From NCBI RefSeq assembly GCF_026342835.1, contig NZ_JAPEMI010000001.1:3044501-3108500 (forward strand): a stretch of 64,000 nucleotides of DNA, given 5' to 3'. This stretch comes from Streptomyces sp. NBC_00154 (lineage in GTDB: Bacteria; Actinomycetota; Actinomycetes; Streptomycetales; Streptomycetaceae). Below are positions 1 through 8,110 of this stretch, piece after piece. How positions within the stretch are numbered: the first letter of the stretch is position 1; the number at the start of each line of letters is the position of its first letter. The notes beneath the pieces are model-generated. The model was not told the DNA's origin. It searched no databases and saw only the letters and a program-made list of their open reading frames with translations. The translations under genes and the position numbers were made by a program.

Positions 1-900
1 TCCAACGCGGACTCCAAGGCCTGGCAGAAGCTGTCGAAGGACAAGGACAAGCCGATGCTCAACCGGGCATTGCGCGAGACCTATCCGCCCGGCTCGACCT
101 TCAAGGTCGTCACCGCCGCCGCGGCCCTGGAGAACGGCCTCTACACCGACATCGACGGCAAGACGGACTCCCCGCTGCCCTACCGGCTGCCTCAGTCGAG
201 CGACAACCTTGTGAACGAGGGCAACATCCCGTGCGAGAACGCCTCGCTCAAGGAAGCGCTGCGGATGTCCTGCAACACCGTCTTCGGCAAGATCAGCGAC
301 GACCTCGGCAACCAGAAGATGATCGACGAAGCCAACAAGTTCGGCTTCAACAAGGAAATCTTCACACCGGTCCGCGCCGACGCCAGTGTCTACCCGAAGG
401 ACAACCGGCCGCAGAACGCCATGGCGGGTATCGGCCAGGCGTCCAACCGCGCCACCCCGCTGCAGATGGCCATGGTCGCCGCCGCGGTCGCCAACGACGG
501 CAAGCTCATGCAGCCGTACATGGTCGCCGAGCGGCAGGCTCCCAACCTCGACGTCATCTACACCCACGAGAAGGAGCAGCTCAGCCAGCCCCTCTCGGGT
601 GAGAACGCGCAGAAGCTCCAGCAGATGATGGAGACCGTCGTCAAGAGCGGCACGGGAACGAACGCCCTCATCGACGGCGTCACTGTCGGCGGCAAGACCG
701 GTACCGCCCAGCACGGTCTGAACAACAGCGAGAAGCCGTACGCCTGGTTCATCTCGTACGCGAAGACCGACAGTGGCTCCCCGGTCGCAGTGGCCGTAGT
801 GGTCGAGGACAGCCAGGCCAACAGGGATGACGTCTCCGGTGGTGGCCTCGCCGCGCCGATCGCCCGGGATGTGATGAAGGCGGTCATCGACAACAAGTAG
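1..900 (+). CDS. pbpA: Penicillin-binding transpeptidase, C-terminal part (FtsI/PBP2 type)
   Basis: The reading frame is open from base 1, so the gene starts upstream of the window; 299 codons are visible. It is the catalytic domain of a class B penicillin-binding protein, which cross-links peptidoglycan outside the membrane. All three active-site motifs are present: STFK (nucleophile Ser at 94-96, after a Tyr-Pro-Pro-Gly turn), SCN near 268-276, and KTG at 694-702. The C-terminus has the usual strand ending in an APIARDV-like motif. It lies 170 bp upstream of a PASTA kinase on the same strand; in actinomycetes these two are typically in the rodA-pbpA-pknB division/growth operon, so PbpA is the likely name. 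The symbol rests on context as well as motifs. Confidence 0.9.
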   Translation, partial: SNADSKAWQKLSKDKDKPMLNRALRETYPPGSTFKVVTAAAALENGLYTDIDGKTDSPLPYRLPQSSDNLVNEGNIPCENASLKEALRMSCNTVFGKISDDLGNQKMIDEANKFGFNKEIFTPVRADASVYPKDNRPQNAMAGIGQASNRATPLQMAMVAAAVANDGKLMQPYMVAERQAPNLDVIYTHEKEQLSQPLSGENAQKLQQMMETVVKSGTGTNALIDGVTVGGKTGTAQHGLNNSEKPYAWFISYAKTDSGSPVAVAVVVEDSQANRDDVSGGGLAAPIARDVMKAVIDNK

Positions 901-1070
901 TGACGCCCATCACATGGGGCGCCATATCTGCACATTGGGATACCGGTCAGATATCAGGTGACGGCTCTGGGCCGATCAGGTAGTGCGTGGCCGGTAGCGT
1001 ATGCGCGAGCAGCACACCGCCGGACCACACACCGGTGTGGTCGGGACTGACGGAGAGGGCTGGAACAGTT

Positions 1071-3065
1071 ATGGAAGAGCCGCGTCGCCTCGGCGGCCGG
1101 TACGAGCTGGGCTCGGTGCTCGGCCGTGGTGGCATGGCCGAGGTCTACCTCGCTCACGACACCCGGCTCGGCCGCACCGTCGCTGTGAAGACGCTGCGGA
1201 CCGATCTCGCCCGCGACCCGTCCTTCCAGGCCCGGTTCCGCCGTGAGGCCCAGTCCGCCGCCTCCCTCAACCACCCGGCGATCGTTGCCGTCTACGACAC
1301 CGGCGAGGACTACGTCGACGGGGTCTCCATCCCGTACATCGTGATGGAGTACGTCGACGGGTCGACGCTCAGAGAACTTCTGCACTCCGGCCGCAGGCTG
1401 CTGCCCGAGCGCACCCTCGAAATGACGGTCGGGATCCTCCAGGCGCTGGAGTACTCGCACCGGGCAGGCATCGTCCACCGCGACATCAAACCGGCGAACG
1501 TCATGCTGACGCGCACCGGCCAGGTCAAGGTCATGGACTTCGGCATCGCCCGTGCCATGGGTGACTCCGGTATGACGATGACCCAGACGTCGGCCGTCAT
1601 CGGCACCGCCCAGTACCTCTCCCCGGAGCAGGCAAAGGGCGAGCAGGTCGACGCGCGTTCCGACCTCTATTCGACCGGCTGCCTGCTCTATGAGTTGCTG
1701 ACGGTCCGGCCGCCGTTCATCGGCGACTCACCTGTCGCGGTTGCCTACCAGCACGTACGGGAAGAGCCGCAGCCCCCCAGCAACTTCGACCCCGAGATCA
1801 CGCCCGAAATGGACGCGATCGTGTTGAAGGCCCTGGTCAAGGACCCGGACTACCGCTACCAGTCGGCCGATGAGATGCGCGCCGACATCGAGGCCTGCCT
1901 CGACGGCCGTCCGGTCGCCGCCACTGCGGCGATGGGCGCGGCCGGCTACGGCGGCTACGACGGGTACGGGCAGGACCAGCCGACCACGGCACTGCGCGCT
2001 GCCGACCAGCACGGCGCCCAGACCTCCATGCTTCCCCCGGTCAACCCGGACGACGGCGGCTACGGACACGACGACCGCCCGGACCGCCGGCGCCAGAAGA
2101 AGAGCAACACCTCGACGATCCTGCTGATCGCCGCGGGCATTCTGGTGCTGATCGGCGCGATCCTGATCGGCAGATCCGTTTTCAGCGGCGGCAACGGCGA
2201 CAGCGGCAAGGTCGACGTGCCGAACATGGTCGGTTCGACCTTGGACGACGCAAACGACCTCGCCAAGAACGCCGGCGTCATCCTCAAGGTCGGCTCGCGC
2301 GAACCCTGCGAGGACCAGCCCAAGGGGAAGATCTGCAGCCAGAGCCCCAAGGACGGCCAGATGCAGGAGAACGAGACCGTCACGGTCGTCGTCTCCACCG
2401 GTGCACCGAAGGTCGAGGTCCCGGACGTCACGAATCAGTCCGAGGACGACGCCCGCAAGACACTGGAGGAGAAGGGCTTCACGGTGACGGTCGTCGCGTC
2501 CGAGTCCGCCGACGCGGAACCCGGCACCGTGCTCGACCAGAAGCCCAAGGGCGGCGCGAAGGCTGAGCGGGAGTCCGAGGTCAAGATCACGGTCGCCAGG
2601 GAGAAGACCCAAAACATCCCCCCCGTGGTCGGCAGGTCGTACGACCAGGCCGTGGCCCAGCTCAACGGTGCCGGCTTCCAGAACGTCTCGCAAACCCCCG
2701 TCGACTCGGAGAAGCCGGCGGGTGAGGTCATCGAACAGACCCCTTCGCCGACGGACGGCAAGAAGCCGCTGGACACCCCGATCGTCCTGAAGGTCTCCAA
2801 GGGCCCCGCCCAGCCGGAGCAGGTCACGATCCCCGGCGACATCTACGGCAAGCGGTACCAAGATGTGAAGGCCCAGCTCGAAGGCATGGGTCTGGTGGTC
2901 GCGCTCGCCCCCAACTCGGTCGACAAGCCGGGCGCCACGGTGTTGAACAGCAACCCGCCCCCCAACAGCCCGGTAGCCAAGGGCAGCACGGTCAACCTCT
3001 TGACCGTCGGGGGCGGCGGCGGGGACGGCAATATCTTCGGCGGCCCGTCCGGCTTGACGAACTGA
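1071..3065 (+). CDS. pknB: PASTA-domain Ser/Thr protein kinase (PknB type)
   Basis: A 664-residue transmembrane kinase that senses peptidoglycan fragments or lipid II and phosphorylates division and wall proteins. The kinase domain spans about residues 11-275, with a glycine loop, catalytic Lys40 (VAVK), HRD Asp138 and DFG Asp156, the same numbering as mycobacterial PknB. A single membrane helix lies at about 348-367 after a basic stretch, followed by four extracellular PASTA repeats (about 380-650). The ATG at 1071 is chosen because it is preceded by GGAGAGG and matches the PknB N-terminus; an in-frame ATG at 987 would add 28 unlike residues. The protein ends in a Gly-rich tail with NIFGGPSG, a motif echoed at the end of the PBP at 59094-61811. 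Confidence 0.95.
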   Translation: MEEPRRLGGRYELGSVLGRGGMAEVYLAHDTRLGRTVAVKTLRTDLARDPSFQARFRREAQSAASLNHPAIVAVYDTGEDYVDGVSIPYIVMEYVDGSTLRELLHSGRRLLPERTLEMTVGILQALEYSHRAGIVHRDIKPANVMLTRTGQVKVMDFGIARAMGDSGMTMTQTSAVIGTAQYLSPEQAKGEQVDARSDLYSTGCLLYELLTVRPPFIGDSPVAVAYQHVREEPQPPSNFDPEITPEMDAIVLKALVKDPDYRYQSADEMRADIEACLDGRPVAATAAMGAAGYGGYDGYGQDQPTTALRAADQHGAQTSMLPPVNPDDGGYGHDDRPDRRRQKKSNTSTILLIAAGILVLIGAILIGRSVFSGGNGDSGKVDVPNMVGSTLDDANDLAKNAGVILKVGSREPCEDQPKGKICSQSPKDGQMQENETVTVVVSTGAPKVEVPDVTNQSEDDARKTLEEKGFTVTVVASESADAEPGTVLDQKPKGGAKAERESEVKITVAREKTQNIPPVVGRSYDQAVAQLNGAGFQNVSQTPVDSEKPAGEVIEQTPSPTDGKKPLDTPIVLKVSKGPAQPEQVTIPGDIYGKRYQDVKAQLEGMGLVVALAPNSVDKPGATVLNSNPPPNSPVAKGSTVNLLTVGGGGGDGNIFGGPSGLTN

Positions 3066-3090
3066 CCCTCAGAACACCGCACCACTCATC

Positions 3091-3125
3091 GGGCCCCGGC
3101 ACCGCAACGGTGACCGGGGCCCTTT
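3091..3125 (+). terminator. Rho-independent terminator after pknB
   Basis: Perfect 9-bp arms GGGCCCCGG (3091-3099) and CCGGGGCCC (3114-3122) with a 14-base loop, followed by TTT. It closes the pbpA-pknB transcription unit. Confidence 0.8.
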
Positions 3126-3263
3126 GCTGTGCCTACCGCGCTGCCTCCTGCCCGGCATACCGCACACACAGCCGCAAACCGATCGTGTCTTCATATGTGC
3201 TGATTCGTTGATCCTTTGGGGCGGGATATCGAGGTCCGCCCACCGCGGAGACCGCGAAAGGAC

Positions 3264-4298
3264 ATGAACGTGATCAATGAGGTTGCACTTCTGGAATCAC
3301 AGGCGCTTCGGCAAGGCCTGGCTGAACGCACAGAGGTACTCGACCGAGTCAAAACGCTGTCACTGCTGCCCGACGGCATACATGTGACAACCGCAATGGT
3401 CGCCACGTATTTCGGGGTGGGGATCAAGGCCATCCGGTCCCTGATCTTCGATCATCGAGAGGAGCTGACAGCCAACGGCTATCGCGTATTGACAGGTACA
3501 GAACTGAGCTCCTTCAAGGAACTCAGTGGGATCAAGTCACGCACACCCACCCTCGCCATCTTCAGTCGGCGCTCAATCCTCAACGTAGCCATGCTGCTCC
3601 GCGACAGCGAAATCGCACGTCAGGTGCGTACGTACCTCCTCGACACGGAGTACGCCGCACGGACTCAGCCTGTGGATAACTCTGTCCACAGTCCCTCCGC
3701 TGACCTCGACGACCGCATCGACGGCCGCATCACCCACATCCTCGGCAAGACCGTCGTCCCCATGCTCAACGCTCTCATCGAGACCTCGGGCGAGCAGCGC
3801 AGGGATCTCATCTCCGCGCGCGCGGACATCCACCGCGTGCAGCGCAAGCTGGCCCAGCACGAACAGCGGCTGCATCGAATGGAGCGCACCCGGGAGCAGC
3901 GGCCGCTCGCCGGGGTCATGGCGTCGATGGACGCCATGAACTGGCGGGAGTTCGAGCAGCACATCGCAAGCCTGCTGCGTCGTGACGGCTGCACCGGCGT
4001 CGAGATCCACGGCGGCAGCGGCGATCGCGGCGCCGACATCACGGCGTACACCGCCGACGGGCGGCGTCTCGTCGTCCAGTGCAAGAACTTCGCGCCCTAC
4101 CGCTCAGTGTGGAGCGGCGAGATGCAGAAGTTCGTCGGTACCAAGACGCTGCACCAGGCAGACGTGGCCGTGTACGTGGCGACCTGCCCGTTCTCTCGCG
4201 AGGCCCTCGACATCGCGCTACAGGTCGGCGTCACCGCCGTACACCGCGGCCTGCTGGAGGCCTGGAGCGCGGGCGCAAAACTTCAGGTGCTCAGGTAG
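3264..4298 (+). CDS. Mrr-type restriction-endonuclease-like protein with N-terminal DNA-binding-like module
   Basis: A 344-residue two-part protein. The C-terminal about 110 residues look like an Mrr_cat nuclease domain: a WREFEQ helix, GDRGADI with Asp258, then VVQCK (Gln272, Lys274), the D-(Q/E)xK arrangement of PD-(D/E)XK enzymes that cut modified or foreign DNA. The N-terminal about 120 residues (VTTAMVATYFGV, then ELTANGYRVLTG, then RRSILNVAMLLRDSEIAR) resemble modules of phage antirepressor and RhuM-like proteins; that match is from memory. A helical linker (about 150-215) joins them. ATG 3264 is preferred because of GAAAGGA just upstream; a TTG at 3216 would add 16 residues. It stands alone between two terminators, without a methylase, so it could be a modification-dependent nuclease. 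Function is inferred. Confidence 0.7.
   Translation: MNVINEVALLESQALRQGLAERTEVLDRVKTLSLLPDGIHVTTAMVATYFGVGIKAIRSLIFDHREELTANGYRVLTGTELSSFKELSGIKSRTPTLAIFSRRSILNVAMLLRDSEIARQVRTYLLDTEYAARTQPVDNSVHSPSADLDDRIDGRITHILGKTVVPMLNALIETSGEQRRDLISARADIHRVQRKLAQHEQRLHRMERTREQRPLAGVMASMDAMNWREFEQHIASLLRRDGCTGVEIHGGSGDRGADITAYTADGRRLVVQCKNFAPYRSVWSGEMQKFVGTKTLHQADVAVYVATCPFSREALDIALQVGVTAVHRGLLEAWSAGAKLQVLR
3671..3690. promoter_or_regulatory. Pair of DnaA boxes inside the Mrr-type gene
   Basis: TGTGGATAA (3671-3679, a perfect TTATCCACA box on the minus strand) is followed after two bases by CTGTCCACA (3682-3690), one base away from the TTGTCCACA box. The two face each other inside coding DNA. Confidence 0.5.
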
Positions 4299-4313
4299 TA
4301 GCCACGCGCAGAA

Positions 4314-4350
4314 GGCCCGAAGTCGCAAAGGATAGTTGCGACTTCGGGCC
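4314..4350. terminator. Bidirectional terminator between convergent genes
   Basis: Perfect 15-bp arms GGCCCGAAGTCGCAA and TTGCGACTTCGGGCC separated by seven bases, lying between the plus-strand nuclease gene and the minus-strand sortase operon. It can end transcripts from both sides. Confidence 0.85.
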
Positions 4351-4366
4351 TGACCCATCGTAACGG

Positions 4367-5098
4367 CTAACGCAGCTCCACCGGTTTCGTACGGTCCTTG
4401 TCGACCTTCTCCGTACGCACCAGTTCGCCCCACACGATGTACCGGTACCTCGACGTATAGACCGGCGTGCACGTCGTCAGCGTGATGTAGCGGCCGGGCT
4501 TCTTCACGCCCGCTTCCTTCGGGATCGGCTGGAGCACCTTGACGTTGTACTTCGACGTCTGGGGAAGCTCCTTGAAGACCTTGTAGACGTACCAGGTGTC
4601 CTTGGTCTCGAAGACGACCGCGTCGCCCGTCTTCACCTTGTCGATGTTGTGGAACTTCGCCCCGTGCCCGTCGCGGTGCGCCGCCAGCGTGAAGTTGCCC
4701 TGCTTGTCCCAGGGGAGAGCCGACTTCACCGGGTCCGTGTAATAGCCGGCGATGCCGTCGTTGAGGTTCTTGGTGTCAGTGCCCTTCTTGACCAGCACCT
4801 CGCCGTTCTTCATCGCGGGTACGTGCAGGAAGCCGATGCCGTCCTTGGTGTCGAGGGCGCCCGGTCCGTCGGCCCAGCGGTCGCGGACGGTGTGTCCCTG
4901 CTTCTCGGCCTCGCGGTCGGCGAGCACATTGGTCCACCACAGGGAGTAGACGACGAACAGGCCCAGCACCAGGCCTGCAGTGATCAGCAACTCACCGAAG
5001 AGACTGACCGCGGTCGCCACGCGGTGACGGTCCCTGCTCCGCACCGGGGGCGCGGACTCGTCGGTCTGTTCTTCCTGCTGCTGGGTCCTCGCTGCCAC
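4367..5098 (-). CDS. Class E sortase
   Basis: A 243-residue membrane-anchored cysteine transpeptidase. It has a basic cytoplasmic N-terminus, one membrane helix at about residues 28-50 ending in the SLWWTN motif, and an extracellular sortase barrel. The catalytic set is visible: His in LAAHRDGHG, Cys210 in TLTTCTP, and Arg in SRYRYIVWG. Class E sortases of streptomycetes anchor LAXTG-type proteins, including long chaplins, to the wall. The start is taken as the GTG at 5098; the frame stays open far upstream through the next gene because of GC-rich sequence, so the start is not certain. It is the last gene of a minus-strand operon and lies 26 bp after a second sortase. Confidence 0.88.
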   Translation of the reverse strand: MAARTQQQEEQTDESAPPVRSRDRHRVATAVSLFGELLITAGLVLGLFVVYSLWWTNVLADREAEKQGHTVRDRWADGPGALDTKDGIGFLHVPAMKNGEVLVKKGTDTKNLNDGIAGYYTDPVKSALPWDKQGNFTLAAHRDGHGAKFHNIDKVKTGDAVVFETKDTWYVYKVFKELPQTSKYNVKVLQPIPKEAGVKKPGRYITLTTCTPVYTSRYRYIVWGELVRTEKVDKDRTKPVELR

Positions 5099-5124
5099 CG
5101 CACCCGTCCCTGTTGTAATGATGT

Positions 5125-6489
5125 TCAGCCGACGAGCGCGTCGGGCTTTCCCTTGCTGCGCGGCCGTTCGTCGACCATCTTGCCCCAGACGATCAACCGG
5201 TACGTACTTGTGAATTCGGGCGTACAGGTCGTCAGAGTGATGTAGCGGCCGGGCTTTGTGAAACCCGATCCGGGTGGCACCGGTCCGATCACGGAGACGT
5301 TGGACGGCGACGTCTGCGGAAGGACGCTGGTCATCTCGTACGTGTAGTACGCGTCCTGCGTCTCGACCACGATCGGGTCGCCCTTGCGCAGCCGGTTGAT
5401 GTAGCGGAACGGTTCGCCGTGCGTGTTGCGGTGACCGGCCAGCGCGAAGTTGCCCTTCGCGGCCGACGGCATCGCCGTACGGAGCGCGCCGTCGCCGTAG
5501 TGACCGACCATGCCGCGGTCGAGGACCTTCTCCTTGCTGGTGCCCTCGGCGATCGGCGCGACCACATCGAGTTTCGGGATGTGGATGATGGCGAAGCCCT
5601 GCCCCGGCTCGAACGCTCCGGGCTTGCGGTCGCCCTTCGCCCAGTCGTCCTGGATCTTGTGCGTCTCGTTGCCGGCGAACTGGTCCGCGCGCACATTTGT
5701 CCACCACAGCTGGTATGTGACGAACAGCAGCATCAGCACACCGAGCGAGATGAACAGCTCGCCGACGACCCGGCTGGCGACGACGGCGGGGCTGTCCTTG
5801 GCCGCGCGGGCGGCGCGCCTCGCCTCGACGCGCGTCAGCGGTCTCCCGTCCGGCGCCGTCGATTCCGACCGGCCTTCCGGCCGCGGGTCGGCGCGTCGAC
5901 GGCCGCGCCCCTTGGCAGCGCGCCGGCGCTCGGCGCGGCCGCCGGCGGGTGGGTCCGTCCGCGGTCCGGGTTCGGCCGGCTCCGAGCGGGAGTCGGCAGC
6001 CGCCGTACTGTCCGCGTCGGGCTCCGGTGCGTACTCGGACACGTACTGCGGCTCCGCCCCCGGTCGCAGTGGAGGTGCGGGTGGAGGCATCGCACGATCG
6101 GCCGTGCGCCGGGGGTCGGCCGTCCGCAGACCGACCGTCTCGTCGTTGAGGGGGAGCGGCTGAGGCGAAGACGCCGTGACGGGCTCCTGCTGCCCGTACC
6201 AGTCCCGTTCGTACCCCTCGGGGTCGTACCACTCGCGCGGCGGCCCCTGGGGCTCTTGAGCCCCTTGCGACGCCTGTGGCTGCCCGCCCTGCGCCGCCCC
6301 GGTGTCGGCCCCCTCCGCCGGAGGGCTCTCCCCCTGGAACCACGGCGAGGCGTGCTGCCCCGGCAGCGGATCGTTCAGGGGATCCGCCAACTGGTCGACT
6401 GCCGCCTCGAACGCGCCCGTGGCCTCGTACGCATGTTGCTCGTACGGGCCGTCCTGTCCGGGGTCGTGCTCGGGACGGAGTGCGGTCAC
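5125..6489 (-). CDS. Class E sortase with long disordered N-terminal extension
   Basis: A 454-residue sortase. The C-terminal about 215 residues form the membrane helix (about 238-262, again followed by QLWWTN) and the catalytic barrel with His in LAGHRNTHG, Cys422 in TLTTCTP, and Arg in STYRLIVWG. The first about 230 residues are Pro/Gln/Glu-rich and low-complexity, cytoplasmic by topology, twice the size of the usual leader of this family. The GTG start overlaps the stop of the amidotransferase gene (GTGA, 6486-6489), which indicates translational coupling. Paired class E sortases at this locus are known in S. coelicolor (srtE1, srtE2); which one this corresponds to was not determined. Confidence 0.88.
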   Translation of the reverse strand: MTALRPEHDPGQDGPYEQHAYEATGAFEAAVDQLADPLNDPLPGQHASPWFQGESPPAEGADTGAAQGGQPQASQGAQEPQGPPREWYDPEGYERDWYGQQEPVTASSPQPLPLNDETVGLRTADPRRTADRAMPPPAPPLRPGAEPQYVSEYAPEPDADSTAAADSRSEPAEPGPRTDPPAGGRAERRRAAKGRGRRRADPRPEGRSESTAPDGRPLTRVEARRAARAAKDSPAVVASRVVGELFISLGVLMLLFVTYQLWWTNVRADQFAGNETHKIQDDWAKGDRKPGAFEPGQGFAIIHIPKLDVVAPIAEGTSKEKVLDRGMVGHYGDGALRTAMPSAAKGNFALAGHRNTHGEPFRYINRLRKGDPIVVETQDAYYTYEMTSVLPQTSPSNVSVIGPVPPGSGFTKPGRYITLTTCTPEFTSTYRLIVWGKMVDERPRSKGKPDALVG

Positions 6490-7124
6490 GCGACGGCCTT
6501 GCCCACCACCGGCGCGAGCCCCACCGACCTCGCGACAGCGCCCGCATCACCGCACTGCGTCAGCCAGTTGGCCAGCATCAGATGGCCGTACTCCGTCAGC
6601 ACCGACTCCGGATGGAACTGCACGCCCTCGACCGCCAGGTCCCGGTGGCGCAGGCCCATGATGATGCCGTCGGCCGTGCGCGCCGTGACCTCCAGCTCCT
6701 GCGGGATCGTGTCCGGTTCGGCGGCGAGCGAGTGGTAGCGGGTCGCGGTGAACGGGGACGGCAGTCCGGCGAAGACGCCCTTGCCCTCGTGGGTCACCGG
6801 CGACGTCTTGCCGTGCAGCAACTCCGGGGCGCGGTCCACCACACCGCCGTATGCCACGGCCATCGACTGCATGCCGAGGCAGACACCGAAGACCGGAACG
6901 CCGGTCGCTGCACAGTGGCGCACCATGTCGACGCAGACGCCGGCCTGCTCGGGGGTGCCGGGGCCGGGCGAGAGCAGGACGCCGTCGAAGCCGTCCTGGG
7001 CATGGGCCGTGGTCACCTCGTCGTTGCGCAGCACTTCGCACTGGGCGCCGAGTTGGTAGAGGTACTGAACGAGGTTGAAGACAAAACTGTCGTAGTTGTC
7101 GACGACAAGGATGCGGGCGCTCAC
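6486..7124 (-). CDS. pabA: Class I glutamine amidotransferase (PabA/TrpG)
   Basis: A 212-residue enzyme that releases ammonia from glutamine for 4-amino-4-deoxychorismate (folate) or anthranilate (tryptophan) synthesis. It has the LVVDNYDSF N-terminus, LSPGPGTP, the nucleophile Cys82 in GVCLGMQ and the His-Glu pair in QFHPES. The GTG at 7124 is chosen because the homologous region begins there; it overlaps the stop of the preceding small gene (GTGA). No synthase (PabB/TrpE) partner lies beside it, so PabA and TrpG cannot be told apart here. It sits inside a sortase operon, a position seen at this locus in other streptomycetes. Confidence 0.88.
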   Translation of the reverse strand: MSARILVVDNYDSFVFNLVQYLYQLGAQCEVLRNDEVTTAHAQDGFDGVLLSPGPGTPEQAGVCVDMVRHCAATGVPVFGVCLGMQSMAVAYGGVVDRAPELLHGKTSPVTHEGKGVFAGLPSPFTATRYHSLAAEPDTIPQELEVTARTADGIIMGLRHRDLAVEGVQFHPESVLTEYGHLMLANWLTQCGDAGAVARSVGLAPVVGKAVA

Positions 7125-7303
7125 TGGCCGGCCCCCGTTCCGCTCGTGCCGTCGACCGTCACGTCGCCGAACGGGAGCAGCGGTTCGGCCCACGGGAAGA
7201 CGTACTGGAAAAGCACATAGACGACGGCGAGCGCCAGGACGAGCGAGATGAGCCCGCGCACCCACACATTGCCCGGCAGATGCTTCCAGATCCAGCCGTA
7301 CAT
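7121..7303 (-). CDS. Small single-pass membrane protein (60 aa)
   Basis: Begins with ATG at 7303, with GGGGACAGC just upstream. A WIWKHLPG start is followed by one hydrophobic segment (about residues 15-37, SLVLALAVVYVLFQYVF) and a short polar tail, with no signal-peptidase site. The stop overlaps the amidotransferase GTG, so it is the first of three coupled genes (small protein, amidotransferase, sortase). No function is assignable; its coupling suggests it is a real, translated gene. Confidence 0.75.
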   Translation of the reverse strand: MYGWIWKHLPGNVWVRGLISLVLALAVVYVLFQYVFPWAEPLLPFGDVTVDGTSGTGAGQ

Positions 7304-7359
7304 GCTGTCCCCTCCATTCGGTACGGGACCAGACTAAAGGGCCGGGGCTTGGGCGTGGG

Positions 7360-8085
7360 TCAGCTGTGGAAAGCTGCGGGTCTGCCGTCGGTCACAGGCT
7401 GGGTCGCGTCGAGATGCGCCCAGGCGATCAGCCGGTGGCTGCTGCCCCATTCGGGGTCGCAGGTCGTCAGCGTCAGATAGCGTCCGGGGCCGTCGAAGCC
7501 GGACTTGCGGGGGACGGGGTCGATCACACCGGTGTCGCTCGGCACGGTCCGGTAGGGCTCCCTGTCGATTCGGTACGTGAACCATGTCGTGCCGTCCGTC
7601 ACGATCACCGCGTCGCCGGGGCGCAGTTTCGGGAAATCCTTGAAGGGGTCCCCGTACGTTCGTCGGTGTCCGGCCACGGCAAAGTTGCCTGTCGCGCCCA
7701 GGGAGGCGGTTCCCCGGTAGTGACCGAGGCCCTTCTGCAACGTCCTGACCTTGGTGTTCTCCAGGATGGGCCACTCCCAGCCCTTGCCGAGGCGAGGGAT
7801 GTACAGCATCGCGAACGCCTTCCCGTCCGGGTACGCGGCGGGTGCGGGCGGCGCGGGCACGGTGGAAGTGGGCGCATTGGCGGTGGGCGAGGGCGACACC
7901 GTCGGCGCGGGTGCGGACACGGCCCCGTGAGCCCACCGGTCCTGAAGGCCGTCGATCTGCCCCTCGGTCGCGCCGGCGGCCTTCACTCCGGTCCAGAACA
8001 GCACGTACACCACAAAGAGGATGATCAGGGCGCCAACGGTGATGCACAGTTCGCTGAACGTCCTGACGATCAGTCGCACCGACAC
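7360..8085 (-). CDS. Class E sortase (third copy)
   Basis: A 241-residue sortase with a membrane helix at about residues 12-32 (FSELCITVGALIILFVVYVLFW), a Ser/Thr/Pro/Ala linker (about 55-85) and a barrel with His in VAGHRRTYG, Cys209 in TLTTCDPEW and Arg218 in SSHRLIAWA. Asp follows the catalytic Cys where the other two copies have Thr, and the strand after Arg differs, so it may have a separate substrate preference. The GTG at 8085 has GGGGAGG about eight bases upstream. It lies 56 bp upstream of the small membrane protein and probably begins or belongs to the same operon. Confidence 0.85.
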   Translation of the reverse strand: MSVRLIVRTFSELCITVGALIILFVVYVLFWTGVKAAGATEGQIDGLQDRWAHGAVSAPAPTVSPSPTANAPTSTVPAPPAPAAYPDGKAFAMLYIPRLGKGWEWPILENTKVRTLQKGLGHYRGTASLGATGNFAVAGHRRTYGDPFKDFPKLRPGDAVIVTDGTTWFTYRIDREPYRTVPSDTGVIDPVPRKSGFDGPGRYLTLTTCDPEWGSSHRLIAWAHLDATQPVTDGRPAAFHS

Positions 8086-8110
8086 CGGTCGGCCTCCCCG
8101 GAACCGCTCG

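Noticed and set aside
4367..6550. A single 727-codon minus-strand frame covering both sortases
   Set aside because: The upstream half is an out-of-frame shadow of the second sortase (Arg/Gly/Ala-rich, no family features). The first sortase has its own GTG start at 5098.
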